Part shown: piece after piece, positions 16,277 to 25,299 of the stretch
Layout: each line of letters starts with the position of its first letter
Numbering within the stretch: position 1 is the first letter of the stretch
Origin: Parapontixanthobacter aurantiacus
Lineage (GTDB): Bacteria; Pseudomonadota; Alphaproteobacteria; Sphingomonadales; Sphingomonadaceae
Reading direction: 5' to 3'
Length of the DNA: 64,000 nt
NCBI RefSeq assembly: GCF_009827635.1
Contig: NZ_WTYW01000002.1
Location: 124,001-188,000, forward strand
Program-made: the position numbers and the translations under genes
The notes under the pieces: model-generated
What the model saw: the letters and a program-made list of their open reading frames with translations, nothing else
What the model was told of the DNA's origin: nothing
Databases searched by the model: none

Positions 16277-18666
16277 AATTCACGCTGGAATGGCTGAAAT
16301 ACTTCCTTGAAACCGATGCCTCGGTCGAGGAAGTCGCGGCTGCATTGAACGCCATCGGTCACGAGGTCGAGGGGATCGAGAACCCGGCCGACCGCCTCGC
16401 CGGCTTTCGCGTGGCGAAGGTGCTGACGGCCGATAAGCACCCCGACGCCGACAAGTTGCAGGTACTGAGCGTCGATACGGGAGAAGGCGATCCGCTGACG
16501 GTGGTCTGCGGCGCGCCCAACGCCCGCGCGGGAATGAAGGGAGTGCTCGGCTTGCCGGGGGCCGTCGTTCCGGCGAACGGCATGGAGCTGAAGAAAAGCG
16601 CCATCCGCGGCGTCGAGTCCAATGGCATGATGTGCAGCGTGCGCGAGCTCGAACTGGGGGAAGAGCATGACGGCATCATCGAATTGCCCGAGGATGCACC
16701 GGTGGGAGGGGCGTTCGCGGACTACCGCGGAACCAGTCCCGTGTTCGATGTGGCGATCACGCCCAACCGCCCGGATTGCATGGGAGTGTATCCGATCGCC
16801 CGCGACCTCGCCGCTTACGGTCTCGGGACGTTGAAGCCGTTCGAGATCCGAGAGATCGACGGCGAAGGCCCCTGTCCGGTCGATGTCCGCATAGAAGACG
16901 CGGAGGGCTGCCCCGCATTCTATGGCCGCGTCATCAGGGGCGTGAAGAACGGCTCCAGCCCCGACTGGATGCAGCGTCGCATGATTGCCGCAGGGCAGCG
17001 TCCGATTTCGGCGCTGGTCGATTGCACCAATTACCTGATGCTCGCTTTCGGTCGTCCCGCCCATGTCTATGACCTTGCGAAACTGTCGGGGCCGGTGGTC
17101 GCGCGGCGCGCACGCGATGGCGAGAAGGTCGAGGCGCTGAACGAGAAGACCTACACGCTCGACGAGACGATGACCGTCATCGCCGACGACAATGGCGTGC
17201 ACGACATCGCGGGCATCATGGGCAGCGAGGAATCCGGCGCAGCCGACGACACGACCGACGTGTTCCTCGAAATTGCCTATTTCGATCCGGAACGCATCGG
17301 CGTAACGGGCCGCAAGCTTGGCCTCGCTTCTGACGCGCGCACCCGGTTCGAGCGCGGGGTCGACCCGGCATTTCTCGATGACGGGCTGGCGATCCTGACC
17401 AGCCTGATCATGAAGACCTGCGGCGGCACGCCGAGCGACGTCGTTCGCGCAGGCTCTCCGCCGAGCGAGCCGAAGATCCTTCGATTCGATCCGGCATTGA
17501 CCCGCAATCTCGGCGGCATTGACGTGCCGGAAGACGAGCAGCGCCGCATTCTCGAAGCGCTCGATTTCTCCGTGGCGCAGGACTGGACCGTCACGGTTCC
17601 GCTGCGCCGCCACGATGTCGAGGGACCGGCCGATCTGGTCGAGGAAGTCGTTCGTATCCACGGGCTCGACAAGGTCGAGAGCGTCGCGCTGCCGCGCGCG
17701 GAGGGCGTAGCCCGACCGACTGCGACGAGCGAACAGCTGCGCGAGCGCAGGCTGCGCCGGGCAGCCGCTGCAAGCGGTCTCGACGAGGCGATTACCTGGA
17801 GCTTCATCGCAGAAGATGCGGCCGAGCATTTCGCGAATGACGGCGAGAGCCTGTGGACGCTCGACAATCCGATCAGCGAGGACATGAAGGTCATGCGCCC
17901 CTCGCTCCTGCCCGGCCTCATTGCAGCGGCCAAGCGCAATGCGGATCGCGGCGCGGCGACCTCCCGCCTGTTCGAGATCGGGCGGCGTTATGCAAAGGCC
18001 GAAGACGGTTCGAGCGACGAGCGTCCGACGCTCGGCCTCGTGCTGGCAGGCCACCGGCAGGCGCGCGGCTGGAACAGCGGCAAGGCGCAGGGCTTCGATG
18101 CCTATGATGCCAAGGGTCTGGCAGAGACGCTACTGGCAGAAGCAGGCGCACCCGTCGACAAGCTGATGGTCATGGACGGGGCAGGCGGCCAGTTCCAACC
18201 CGGACAGGCCGCGACGCTGCGGCTCGGCCCGAAAAACGTTCTGGCTCGCTTCGGCGCGCTGCACCCTGCGACGTTGAAGGCGTTCGACATCGACGGTCCG
18301 GTCGTCGCGGCAGAGATATTCCTCGACGCGATACCGGGCGCAAAAGCTTCGAAATCCTTCGCCAAGCCGGACTATGCGCCGCCCGCCTTGCAGGCGGTAA
18401 CGCGCGATTTCGCGTTTCTCGTCGATGACACGATGGCGGCGGCGGACCTCTTGCGCGCCGTACGCGGGGCCGACAAGTCCAATATCGTCGATGCGCGGAT
18501 CTTCGACGTATTCGCCGGGCAAGGCGTGCCCGAAGGCAGGAAGTCCGTGGCGCTGGAAGTCGTGCTGCAGCCGGGCGAGAAAAGCTACACGGACGAGCAA
18601 CTGAAGGCGATTTCGGACAAGGTGGTCGCGGCTGCGGCCAAACAGGGAGCGGAGCTGCGCGGATGA
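16273..18666 (+). CDS. pheT: Phenylalanine-tRNA ligase beta subunit
   Basis: The start is the ATG at 16273 inside the ATGA overlap with pheS; the product [15 protein letters not shown] is 797 residues, normal for bacterial PheT. Domains in order: N-terminal strand, tRNA-binding OB domain (about 40-150), B3/B4 editing domain (about 210-390, with GIMGSEESG), B5 DNA-binding-like domain (about 395-470), the catalytic-like core, and a C-terminal FDX-ACB anticodon-binding domain (about 705-797). It completes the enzyme with PheS and removes mischarged tyrosine. Its stop overlaps the next gene as ATGA, so translation of the SDR gene is probably coupled. Confidence 0.97.
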   Translation: MKFTLEWLKYFLETDASVEEVAAALNAIGHEVEGIENPADRLAGFRVAKVLTADKHPDADKLQVLSVDTGEGDPLTVVCGAPNARAGMKGVLGLPGAVVPANGMELKKSAIRGVESNGMMCSVRELELGEEHDGIIELPEDAPVGGAFADYRGTSPVFDVAITPNRPDCMGVYPIARDLAAYGLGTLKPFEIREIDGEGPCPVDVRIEDAEGCPAFYGRVIRGVKNGSSPDWMQRRMIAAGQRPISALVDCTNYLMLAFGRPAHVYDLAKLSGPVVARRARDGEKVEALNEKTYTLDETMTVIADDNGVHDIAGIMGSEESGAADDTTDVFLEIAYFDPERIGVTGRKLGLASDARTRFERGVDPAFLDDGLAILTSLIMKTCGGTPSDVVRAGSPPSEPKILRFDPALTRNLGGIDVPEDEQRRILEALDFSVAQDWTVTVPLRRHDVEGPADLVEEVVRIHGLDKVESVALPRAEGVARPTATSEQLRERRLRRAAAASGLDEAITWSFIAEDAAEHFANDGESLWTLDNPISEDMKVMRPSLLPGLIAAAKRNADRGAATSRLFEIGRRYAKAEDGSSDERPTLGLVLAGHRQARGWNSGKAQGFDAYDAKGLAETLLAEAGAPVDKLMVMDGAGGQFQPGQAATLRLGPKNVLARFGALHPATLKAFDIDGPVVAAEIFLDAIPGAKASKSFAKPDYAPPALQAVTRDFAFLVDDTMAAADLLRAVRGADKSNIVDARIFDVFAGQGVPEGRKSVALEVVLQPGEKSYTDEQLKAISDKVVAAAAKQGAELRG

Positions 18667-19412
18667 AGACGGCATTTGTAACAGGCGCGACGGCGGGGAT
18701 TGGCGAAGCCACGGTAAGGGCCCTCGTTAAGAGCGGCTGGCGCTGTGTCGCGACCGGCAGGCGCAAGGAACGGCTCGATGCGCTGGTTTCGGAACTGGGC
18801 GCGGACAAGGTCCATCCGGCGGTGTTCGACGTGCGCGACGAGGCGGCGATGGACGAGGCGATCGCTTCGCTGCCCGGCGACTTTGCGAATGTCGACCTGC
18901 TGGTGAACAATGCGGGGCTCGCCCAAGGGCTTTCGCCCGCGCAGAAGGCCGATCTCGCCGACTGGCAAACGATGATCGACACCAACATCACCGCCATGGT
19001 GAAGATGACGCGCAAGCTGCTGCCCGGCCTCATCGAGCGCAAGGGAGCGATCATCGCGATCGGTTCGGTCGCGGGCAACTACGTCTATCCGGGCGGCAAC
19101 GTCTATGCCGGGTCCAAGGCCTTCGCCAATCACTTCACGCTGGCCCTGCGCGCCGACCTCCACGGGACGGGCGTGCGCGTCACCAGCATCGAGCCGGGCA
19201 TGGTCGAAACCGAGTTCACGGTGGTCCGCACCGGCAGCAAGGAAGCCTCGGACAAGCTTTATGCTGGCGTCAATCCGATGACGGGCGAGGACATTGCGAA
19301 CGCCATCCTGTGGGTGGCCGAGCTGCCGCCGCACCTCAACATCAACCGGCTCGAACTGATGCCGGTCAACCAGGACTTCGCCGGTTTCGCCATCGCGCGC
19401 GGCGAGCAGTAA
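18663..19412 (+). CDS. Short-chain dehydrogenase/reductase, YdfG-like
   Basis: The 249-residue protein is a classical SDR: nucleotide-binding TGATAGIGEA at residues 7-16, NNAG near 81, catalytic Ser in IAIGSVAGNY and the YAGSK catalytic pair. The sequence (GNYVYPGGNVYAGSKAF, RVTSIEPGMVETEF) is close to YdfG, an NADP-dependent reductase of 3-hydroxy acids and malonic semialdehyde. It overlaps pheT by 4 bases and is followed 12 bases later by prfC, so it sits in a translation-gene operon although its chemistry seems unrelated. The exact substrate is not determined. Confidence 0.9.
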   Translation: MKTAFVTGATAGIGEATVRALVKSGWRCVATGRRKERLDALVSELGADKVHPAVFDVRDEAAMDEAIASLPGDFANVDLLVNNAGLAQGLSPAQKADLADWQTMIDTNITAMVKMTRKLLPGLIERKGAIIAIGSVAGNYVYPGGNVYAGSKAFANHFTLALRADLHGTGVRVTSIEPGMVETEFTVVRTGSKEASDKLYAGVNPMTGEDIANAILWVAELPPHLNINRLELMPVNQDFAGFAIARGEQ

Positions 19413-19424
19413 TTCGGTCCCTTC

Positions 19425-20972
19425 ATGACATCCAGTTCCGCCAATTCGCGTCGTACCTTCGCGATCATCTCCCACCCCGACGCGGGCAAGACCACGCTAA
19501 CGGAAAAGCTTCTGCTGCAAGGCGGGGCGATCCATCTCGCGGGCGAGGTCAAGGCGCGCGGGGCGGCGCGGCGGACGCGCAGCGACTGGATGAAGATCGA
19601 GCAGCAGCGCGGCATTTCGGTCACGTCCTCGGTGATGACCTTCGAGAAGACGTATGACGGCGAGACGATCACCTTCAACCTGCTCGACACGCCGGGGCAC
19701 GAGGATTTTTCCGAGGACACCTATCGCACACTGACGGCGGTCGATTCGGCGATCATGGTGATCGATGCGGCCAAGGGTATCGAGCCGCAGACGCGCAAAC
19801 TGTTCGAGGTATGCCGGCTGCGCTCGGTTCCGATTATCACCTTCGTCAACAAGGTGGACCGGGAGGGGCGCCCCGTCTTCGAACTGCTCGACGAGATTGC
19901 GGACATGCTGGCACTCGACGTCAGCCCGCAAATGTATCCTGTCGGCATGGGCGGCCAGTTCGAAGGGGTGCTCGATTTCGCGACCGGCGCGATCGCCCGG
20001 CCCGAAGGCCCCTCGAAGGAGTTTCTCGGCAAGCGGGACGCGGATGCGGAGTTGCCCGAAGCCTTTGCCGAGGAAGCGGAACTCGCGCAGATCGGCTATC
20101 CCGAATTCGACCTGGAGGCTTATCGCAATGGCGATCTGACGCCGGTCTATTTCGGCAGCGCGTTGAAGAATTTCGGAGTGACCGAACTGATCGACGCCAT
20201 CGCCCGCCACGCGCCCCCGCCCCGCCCGCAGCCTGCCGGAGAGGATAGCATCGCGCCGGAACGCGACGAGGTGACCGGCTTCATCTTCAAGGTTCAGGCG
20301 AACATGGACCCCAATCACCGCGACCGCATCGCCTTCATGCGGCAGGTGTCGGGCACGTTCAAACGCGGCATGAAGCTGACCCCGTCGGGGCTGGGCAAGC
20401 CGATCGCCGTCCACTCCCCCATCCTCTTCTTCGCGCAGGACCGCGAGATCGCGGACACGGCAGAGCCGGGCGATATCATCGGCATCCCCAACCACGGCAC
20501 CCTGCGCGTCGGCGATACGCTGAGCGAAAAGAACGAGGTGCGCTTTACCGGCCTGCCAGACTTCGCGCCGGAAATCCTGCGCCGCGTCCAGCTCGTCGAT
20601 CCGACCAAGACGAAGCAGCTGAGGAAGGCGCTCGACGACCTGTCCGAAGAGGGGGTCATCCAGGTCTTCTACCCCGAGATCGGCGGGCAGTGGATCGTCG
20701 GCGTGGTCGGACAACTTCAGCTCGAAGTGCTGATTTCCCGGCTCTCTGCCGAATACAAGGTGGAGGCCCGGCTCGAACCCGCGCCGTTCGCGACGGCGCG
20801 CTGGCTGGCTGGACCGGCGGCGAAGCTCGACGAGTTCGAGAACTTCAACCGGGCCAATCTCGCGCGGGACCGCGACGGCAACCTCGTCTTCATGGCGAAG
20901 AGCGGCTGGGATGTGAACTACCAGCAGGAAAAGAACCCGGAAATCCAGTTTAGCGCGACGAAGGAACGCTGA
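19425..20972 (+). CDS. prfC: Peptide chain release factor 3
   Basis: RF3 is a GTPase that releases RF1/RF2 from the ribosome after peptide release. The 515 residues show the G1 loop SHPDAGKTTLTEK, the G2 region QQRGISVTSS, G3 DTPGHEDFSEDTYR and G4 NKVDREG, together with the RF3-specific AGEVKARGAARRTRSDWMKIE that separates it from elongation factor G. Domains II and III follow from about 280. It probably shares a transcript with pheS-pheT-SDR. RF3 is not present in all alphaproteobacteria, so its conservation in this cluster is informative. Confidence 0.96.
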   Translation: MTSSSANSRRTFAIISHPDAGKTTLTEKLLLQGGAIHLAGEVKARGAARRTRSDWMKIEQQRGISVTSSVMTFEKTYDGETITFNLLDTPGHEDFSEDTYRTLTAVDSAIMVIDAAKGIEPQTRKLFEVCRLRSVPIITFVNKVDREGRPVFELLDEIADMLALDVSPQMYPVGMGGQFEGVLDFATGAIARPEGPSKEFLGKRDADAELPEAFAEEAELAQIGYPEFDLEAYRNGDLTPVYFGSALKNFGVTELIDAIARHAPPPRPQPAGEDSIAPERDEVTGFIFKVQANMDPNHRDRIAFMRQVSGTFKRGMKLTPSGLGKPIAVHSPILFFAQDREIADTAEPGDIIGIPNHGTLRVGDTLSEKNEVRFTGLPDFAPEILRRVQLVDPTKTKQLRKALDDLSEEGVIQVFYPEIGGQWIVGVVGQLQLEVLISRLSAEYKVEARLEPAPFATARWLAGPAAKLDEFENFNRANLARDRDGNLVFMAKSGWDVNYQQEKNPEIQFSATKER

Positions 20973-21009
20973 TCTTGCACCCTGTCGCACGAGGAGGCAT
21001 CAGGCGCCC

Positions 21010-21900
21010 ATGAGCAGCCAGTTTCCCGGACCCACATCGCAGAGTTTCATATCGCAGCGCCTGCGCCTGCACTATGTCGACTGGGGCAAGTATGACGAGA
21101 ACGGCAAGGCGAAGCCGCCCCTCGTGCTCGTTCACGGCGGGCGCGATCACGCGCGCAGCTGGGACTGGGTAGCCGAGCAATTGCGCGACGACTGGCATGT
21201 CGTGGCGATGGATCACCGCGGTCACGGCGACAGCGAATGGGTCAGCGACGGCAATTACTCGAGCGGCGACATGGTCTACGATCTCGCGCAATTCGTCCAT
21301 CAGCTCGACGTCGGGCCGGTCACCATCGTCGCCCATTCGATGGGTGGAAACGTCGCCTTGCGCTATGCCGGGACTTTCCCGGACATGGTGGAAAAGCTGG
21401 TGGCGATCGAAGGACTGGGACCGTCGCCGAAGCGGCACGAGGAGATGCGCGCCACGCCCTATCCCGAACGGATGGCGGAGTGGATCGAGAAGAAGCGCGC
21501 GGCCTCCGGGCGCACGCCGCGCAAATACGCCTCGATCGAGGATGCCTATGCCCGCATGATCGAAGAGAACAGCTATCTGACCGAACGGCAGGCGCGCCAC
21601 CTGACCATCCACGGGGTCAACAAGAACGAGGACGGCACCTATAGCTGGAAGTTCGACCCGCACCTCAATGTCTGGCATGTCGAGGACGTCGCCGACGAGT
21701 TCATCCAGCAGACTTGGAACGCGATAAGCTGCCCCACCCTGTTGCTCTATGGCGCGGAGAGCTGGGCGAGCAATCCCGAGGGAGACGGGCGGCTGGACCA
21801 TTTCAGGACCGCACGGGTCATCGAGTTCGAGAATGCGGGTCACTGGCTTCATCACGATCAATTCGATCGTTTCATGGCGACCTTGCACGATTTCCTGTAA
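21010..21900 (+). CDS. Alpha/beta-fold hydrolase
   Basis: This 296-residue hydrolase has the nucleophile elbow VAHSMGGNVA (Ser near residue 112), an oxyanion-hole region LVHGGRDHARSWDWV and a catalytic His near the end (ENAGHWLHHDQ). The catalytic acid is probably the Glu/Asp near LLLYGAESWASNPEGD. This is the epoxide hydrolase/haloalkane dehalogenase-like branch, cytoplasmic as there is no signal peptide. GAGGCATCAGGCGCCC precedes the ATG. It is 37 bases after prfC and 33 bases before the next gene on the same strand. Substrate unknown. Confidence 0.9.
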   Translation: MSSQFPGPTSQSFISQRLRLHYVDWGKYDENGKAKPPLVLVHGGRDHARSWDWVAEQLRDDWHVVAMDHRGHGDSEWVSDGNYSSGDMVYDLAQFVHQLDVGPVTIVAHSMGGNVALRYAGTFPDMVEKLVAIEGLGPSPKRHEEMRATPYPERMAEWIEKKRAASGRTPRKYASIEDAYARMIEENSYLTERQARHLTIHGVNKNEDGTYSWKFDPHLNVWHVEDVADEFIQQTWNAISCPTLLLYGAESWASNPEGDGRLDHFRTARVIEFENAGHWLHHDQFDRFMATLHDFL

Positions 21901-21933
21901 ACGCCGGCCGTCCAATATTGGAAGGAGGGCGAT

Positions 21934-22491
21934 ATGGCGGATTTTTCGGATACGCTCGGCGAAGATCATGTCGCGATGATCGAGAAGCAGCCGATCTTTT
22001 TCGTCGCGACGGCAGCACCCGATGCACGGATCAATCTTTCGCCGAAGGGGCTGGAGAACACGTTCAAGGTGCTTTCGCCCGAAAGGGTCGCCTATCTCGA
22101 TCTCGGCGGCTCGGGTAACGAGACCAATGCCCACCTGCTCGCCGACGGGCGCATTACCGTCATGTTCTGCAATTTCCAGCAGCCGGCCCTGATCCTCAGA
22201 ATCTATGGCAGGGGACGCCCCGTCTTGCCGCAGGACAGCGACTGGCACGAACTGGCAGCGCACTTTAAGCTGCTACCCGGCACGCGGCAGATTTTCGATA
22301 TAAGGGTCGAAAGCGTGCAGACCAGTTGCGGCTGGGGCGTGCCGGTCATGGAACTCGATCGCGAACGCGCGACTTTAATCAAGTATCATGCTCAAGCCGA
22401 TCCTGACCAATGGGCCGCCAAGATGGCCAAGCGAACAAGCAGCATCGACGGCCTGCCTGCGCGTCCGACCGATCGTTATATCGCCGGCTAA
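21934..22491 (+). CDS. Pyridoxamine 5'-phosphate oxidase-family protein
   Basis: The 185-residue protein has the split-barrel FMN-binding fold of the PNPOx-like family: IEKQPIFFVATAAPDARINLSPKG at the start, then DLGGSGNETNAHLLADGRI and MFCNFQQPALILRIYGRGRP. An AAGGAGG sequence lies just upstream. Members reduce flavins, F420 or other small molecules; few are true vitamin B6 enzymes, and the C-terminal part here lacks the pyridoxamine oxidase extension. It is likely cotranscribed with the hydrolase before it and the phosphodiesterase-like gene after it. Physiological substrate unknown. Confidence 0.88.
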   Translation: MADFSDTLGEDHVAMIEKQPIFFVATAAPDARINLSPKGLENTFKVLSPERVAYLDLGGSGNETNAHLLADGRITVMFCNFQQPALILRIYGRGRPVLPQDSDWHELAAHFKLLPGTRQIFDIRVESVQTSCGWGVPVMELDRERATLIKYHAQADPDQWAAKMAKRTSSIDGLPARPTDRYIAG

Positions 22492-22518
22492 TTCGCACCT
22501 CGATCGGGCGGCGAACCG

Positions 22519-23241
22519 ATGCAGTTGAGCGTCGCGACCTACAACATCCACAAGGGGGTCGGGCGCGATGGTCGTTGCGACCCTGACCGGATCATCGCGG
22601 TCCTGCGCGAAGTCAATGCCGACGTCATTGCCTTGCAGGAAGCAGACGAGCGGTTCGGCAGCCGCACGGGCATCCTGCCGCGGGCCTTGCTCGACGATAC
22701 GCAGTGGCGCGTCGTCCCGGTCGCGAAACGACCGCAAAGTATCGGGTGGCATGGCAATACGATCCTTGCGCGCAAGGACGTAACGGTCGTGTCCTCGCGG
22801 CCGCTCGATCTGCCGACGCTGGAGCCACGCGGCGCGGTGGTCGCGGTGCTAGAGCGCGAAGGGCAACGCTTCGCAATCGCCGGAGCGCATCTGTGCCTGT
22901 CCGGGTTGCGGCGGCGCGCTCAGATCAAGGCGTTGCTCGGCCATATCGAGCATGACTGCGGCGGACACGAAATGCCCGCGCTGCTGACCGGCGACTTCAA
23001 CCAGTGGGGCTTGCGCAGCGGCGCGATGAGGGTGTTTCGCGAGGCGTGGGGTCGCGACTGGCAGATGATCGCCCCGGGGCCGACCTTTCCGAGCAATCGC
23101 GCCATCGCGCGGCTCGACCGGATCGTGGCGAGCAGCGAGTGGACCGTCGATGCTTCGAAGGTGCACCACAGTTCGCTCGCCGCAATGGCGTCCGACCATT
23201 TGCCACTCAAAGCAGAGTTGTCGGTCAGTACTCGTGCCTAA
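22519..23241 (+). CDS. Endonuclease/exonuclease/phosphatase-family protein
   Basis: The 240-residue protein carries the metal-dependent EEP fold: first motif SVATYNIHKGVGRDG with the conserved Asn, then IALQEAD with the metal Glu, ALLTGDFNQWG and the terminal SDHLPLKAEL with the catalytic Asp-His. In other sphingomonads similar genes lie beside phospholipase D-type or cardiolipin-related genes, which suggests a phosphodiester or phospholipid substrate, but nothing here fixes it. It is cytoplasmic by sequence and 27 bases after the PNPOx-like gene. Confidence 0.88.
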   Translation: MQLSVATYNIHKGVGRDGRCDPDRIIAVLREVNADVIALQEADERFGSRTGILPRALLDDTQWRVVPVAKRPQSIGWHGNTILARKDVTVVSSRPLDLPTLEPRGAVVAVLEREGQRFAIAGAHLCLSGLRRRAQIKALLGHIEHDCGGHEMPALLTGDFNQWGLRSGAMRVFREAWGRDWQMIAPGPTFPSNRAIARLDRIVASSEWTVDASKVHHSSLAAMASDHLPLKAELSVSTRA

Positions 23242-23333
23242 GTTGAAGGCAGTCGTCTAAAAATTAGGCAACTCGTCCAAAGTTCTTGCTATTTGTTTAA
23301 CGCAATGGCGCGCTTTCTGCTGCTCCTGCGAAC

Positions 23334-23349
23334 TGGCACGCTTGTTGCT
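23334..23349 (+). promoter_or_regulatory. Sigma-54 promoter of glnK-amtB
   Basis: The sequence TGGCACG-CTTG-TTGCT matches the sigma-54 consensus TGGCACR-N4-TTGCW at every fixed base. It lies 60 bases before the glnK start, the right place for nitrogen control by NtrC. A 7-base inverted repeat TGCCTAA/TTAGGCA at 23235-23270, about 65-100 bases upstream, could be part of an activator site or the terminator of the preceding gene. Confidence 0.9.
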
Positions 23350-23408
23350 CCTGCTCGGGACGGGGTCTTGCGACGGCAAGGCGGTCAAGGAAGAGAAGGG
23401 GCAGGTCT

Positions 23409-23747
23409 TTGAAATATATCATCGCCATCATCAAACCGTTCAAGCTGGACGAAGTGCGTGAAGCGCTCGGTCCGCTGGGCGTGGCCGGCATGACGGTCTC
23501 GGAAGTGAAGGGGTTCGGTCGCCAGAAGGGGCAGACGGAAATCTATCGCGGGGCGGAATACAGCACCAACATGCTGCCTAAGGTGAAGCTGGAAATCGCC
23601 GCCACCGACGATCTCGCTCCGAAGATCATCGAATCGATTCAGGAAATCGCGAGCACCGACACGATCGGCGACGGAAAAATCTTCGTCCTCGACCTCGCTT
23701 CCGCAACGCGCATCCGCACCGGCGAAACCGGGGAGACGGCACTATGA
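23409..23747 (+). CDS. glnK: Nitrogen regulatory protein P-II
   Basis: The 112-residue P-II signal protein senses 2-oxoglutarate and ATP/ADP and gates the ammonium channel. Visible features are the T-loop with Tyr51 (GAEYSTNMLPK), the usual uridylylation site, the B-loop near TIGDGKIF and the C-terminal AATRIRTGETGE-like stretch. The gene is cotranscribed with amtB through a 4-base ATGA overlap and is preceded by the sigma-54 site, so the GlnK identity is preferred over GlnB. It starts with a TTG-free ATG-equivalent: TTGAAATATATC at 23409 reads as a TTG start with GGGGCAGG upstream. Confidence 0.96.
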   Translation: MKYIIAIIKPFKLDEVREALGPLGVAGMTVSEVKGFGRQKGQTEIYRGAEYSTNMLPKVKLEIAATDDLAPKIIESIQEIASTDTIGDGKIFVLDLASATRIRTGETGETAL

Positions 23748-25144
23748 CCGAGGGCAAATTCATGACCACACGCACGCTTTGCACCGCAGCCCTGACCGCG
23801 GGCCTTGCATTCTGCTTCTCCTCCGCCGGGCTGGCTCAGGAAGCCACCGAGCTTGCCGAAGTCGCGACCGAAGTGGCGGCGGTCAATCCCAACGCTGCAG
23901 AAGCGGCGGCCGATGCCGTCGGGGGCGGCACGGGCTACATTCTCAACACGCTGCTGTTCCTCATCGGCGGTTTCCTCGTGATGTGGATGGCCGCCGGCTT
24001 CGCGATGCTTGAGGCGGGTCTCGTCCGATCCAAGAATGTCAGCGTGCAGAGCCTCAAGAATGTCGGGCTCTATTCAATTGCCGGCCTGATGTTCTGGTTC
24101 GTTGGTTATCAGATCGCGTATCCAGGTGATTTCAACGGGTATTTCGGGTCGGCCGGGATCATGTATCCGATGCAGGAGGTCGGCGGAGCCGATCTCGATA
24201 CGGGCTATTCGGTCGCATCCGACTGGTTCTTCCAGATGGTGTTCTGCGCCACGACCGCTTCGATCGTGTCGGGCACCATCGCAGAGCGCACGAAGATCGT
24301 TCCGTTCTTCATCTTTACCGCAATACTCACCGGCCTGATCTATCCGATTATCGTCAGCTGGGAGTGGGGCGCAGGCTGGCTCGACGCCATGGGCTTTTCT
24401 GACTTTGCAGGTTCGACTCTGGTTCACTCTACCGGCGGCTGGGCGGCATTGATGGGCGCGCTCATCATCGGACCGCGCTTGGGTCGCTACGGTAAAGACG
24501 GCAAGATGACTGTTTTCCCGGGATCGAGCATCCCGCTCGCGACGCTGGGTACGTTCATCCTGTGGCTCGGCTGGTTCGGCTTCAACGGCGCATCGCAGCT
24601 CGCCATGGGAACGGTTGGCGACGTCAGCGACGTCTCGAAGATCTTCGTCAACACTAATATGGCAGCCTGCGCCGGCGTGGTCGTTGCCATCATCCTGACG
24701 CAGCTGCGCTACAAAAAAGCCGACACGACGATGGCGCTGAACGGCGCGCTTGCCGGCCTCGTCTCGATCACGGCAGAACCGCTAACCCCGAATGTCGGTA
24801 TGGCGATCATCATCGGGGGAATTGGCGGTGCGATCGTAGTCTTCGCAGTTCCGCTACTCGACAAGCTGAAGATCGATGACGTGGTTGGCGCCATTCCGGT
24901 GCACCTGTTCGCCGGTATCTGGGGTACGCTTGCCGTTCCGCTGACCAATGGCGAAGTACCGTTCGGCGCCCAGATCACGGGTGTCATCGCGACCGGCGTC
25001 GTCGTCAGCATCCTTAGTGGTATCGTCTGGTTCATCCTGAAAGCGGTAATGGGCCTGCGTCCTTCCGCAGAGGAAGAGCTTGCCGGCCTCGACATCAGCG
25101 AAACCGGCATCGAAGCCTATCCGGAGTTCACCCGGACAACCTGA
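23744..25144 (+). CDS. amtB: Ammonium transporter
   Basis: The AmtB channel conducts ammonium across the inner membrane and is closed by GlnK under nitrogen excess. The 466 residues include a signal sequence, an Ala/Glu-rich segment and eleven membrane helices beginning at GTGYILNTLLFLIGGFLVMW. Pore motifs are present: FWFVGYQIAY, a twin His pair in LVHSTGGWAALMGA and IPVHLFAGIWGTLAV. The start is either the ATG at 23744 in the overlap with glnK or the ATG at 23762, which gives a tidier signal peptide. A strong terminator follows at 25238. Confidence 0.96.
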   Translation: MTEGKFMTTRTLCTAALTAGLAFCFSSAGLAQEATELAEVATEVAAVNPNAAEAAADAVGGGTGYILNTLLFLIGGFLVMWMAAGFAMLEAGLVRSKNVSVQSLKNVGLYSIAGLMFWFVGYQIAYPGDFNGYFGSAGIMYPMQEVGGADLDTGYSVASDWFFQMVFCATTASIVSGTIAERTKIVPFFIFTAILTGLIYPIIVSWEWGAGWLDAMGFSDFAGSTLVHSTGGWAALMGALIIGPRLGRYGKDGKMTVFPGSSIPLATLGTFILWLGWFGFNGASQLAMGTVGDVSDVSKIFVNTNMAACAGVVVAIILTQLRYKKADTTMALNGALAGLVSITAEPLTPNVGMAIIIGGIGGAIVVFAVPLLDKLKIDDVVGAIPVHLFAGIWGTLAVPLTNGEVPFGAQITGVIATGVVVSILSGIVWFILKAVMGLRPSAEEELAGLDISETGIEAYPEFTRTT

Positions 25145-25237
25145 TTACCCGAATTGGCGGGGTGGATAGCATCCTCTCCCAAACACCGCGATCGGCCCCG
25201 CCAACCGATGTTCCTCCTGCGAACATGACTTGAGACG

Positions 25238-25270
25238 GGTCGGAGCCTAACCAGCTCCGGCCCCTTTTTT
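25238..25270 (+). terminator. Rho-independent terminator after amtB
   Basis: GGTCGGAGC pairs with GCTCCGGCC (nine pairs with one G-T, seven-base loop) followed by CCTTTTTT. It ends the glnK-amtB transcript and stands just before the convergent GMC oxidoreductase stop. Confidence 0.9.
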
Positions 25271-25299
25271 GTCTTCGCTATGTAAGGCAGGAAGCGGGG

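Noticed and set aside
16216-18054. Antisense frame of 612 codons inside pheT
   Set aside because: It shares the pheT codon phase and has His/Arg/Asp-rich product without motifs.
19497-20990. Antisense frame of 497 codons inside prfC
   Set aside because: The plus strand encodes a fully conserved RF3; the reverse frame is a by-product.
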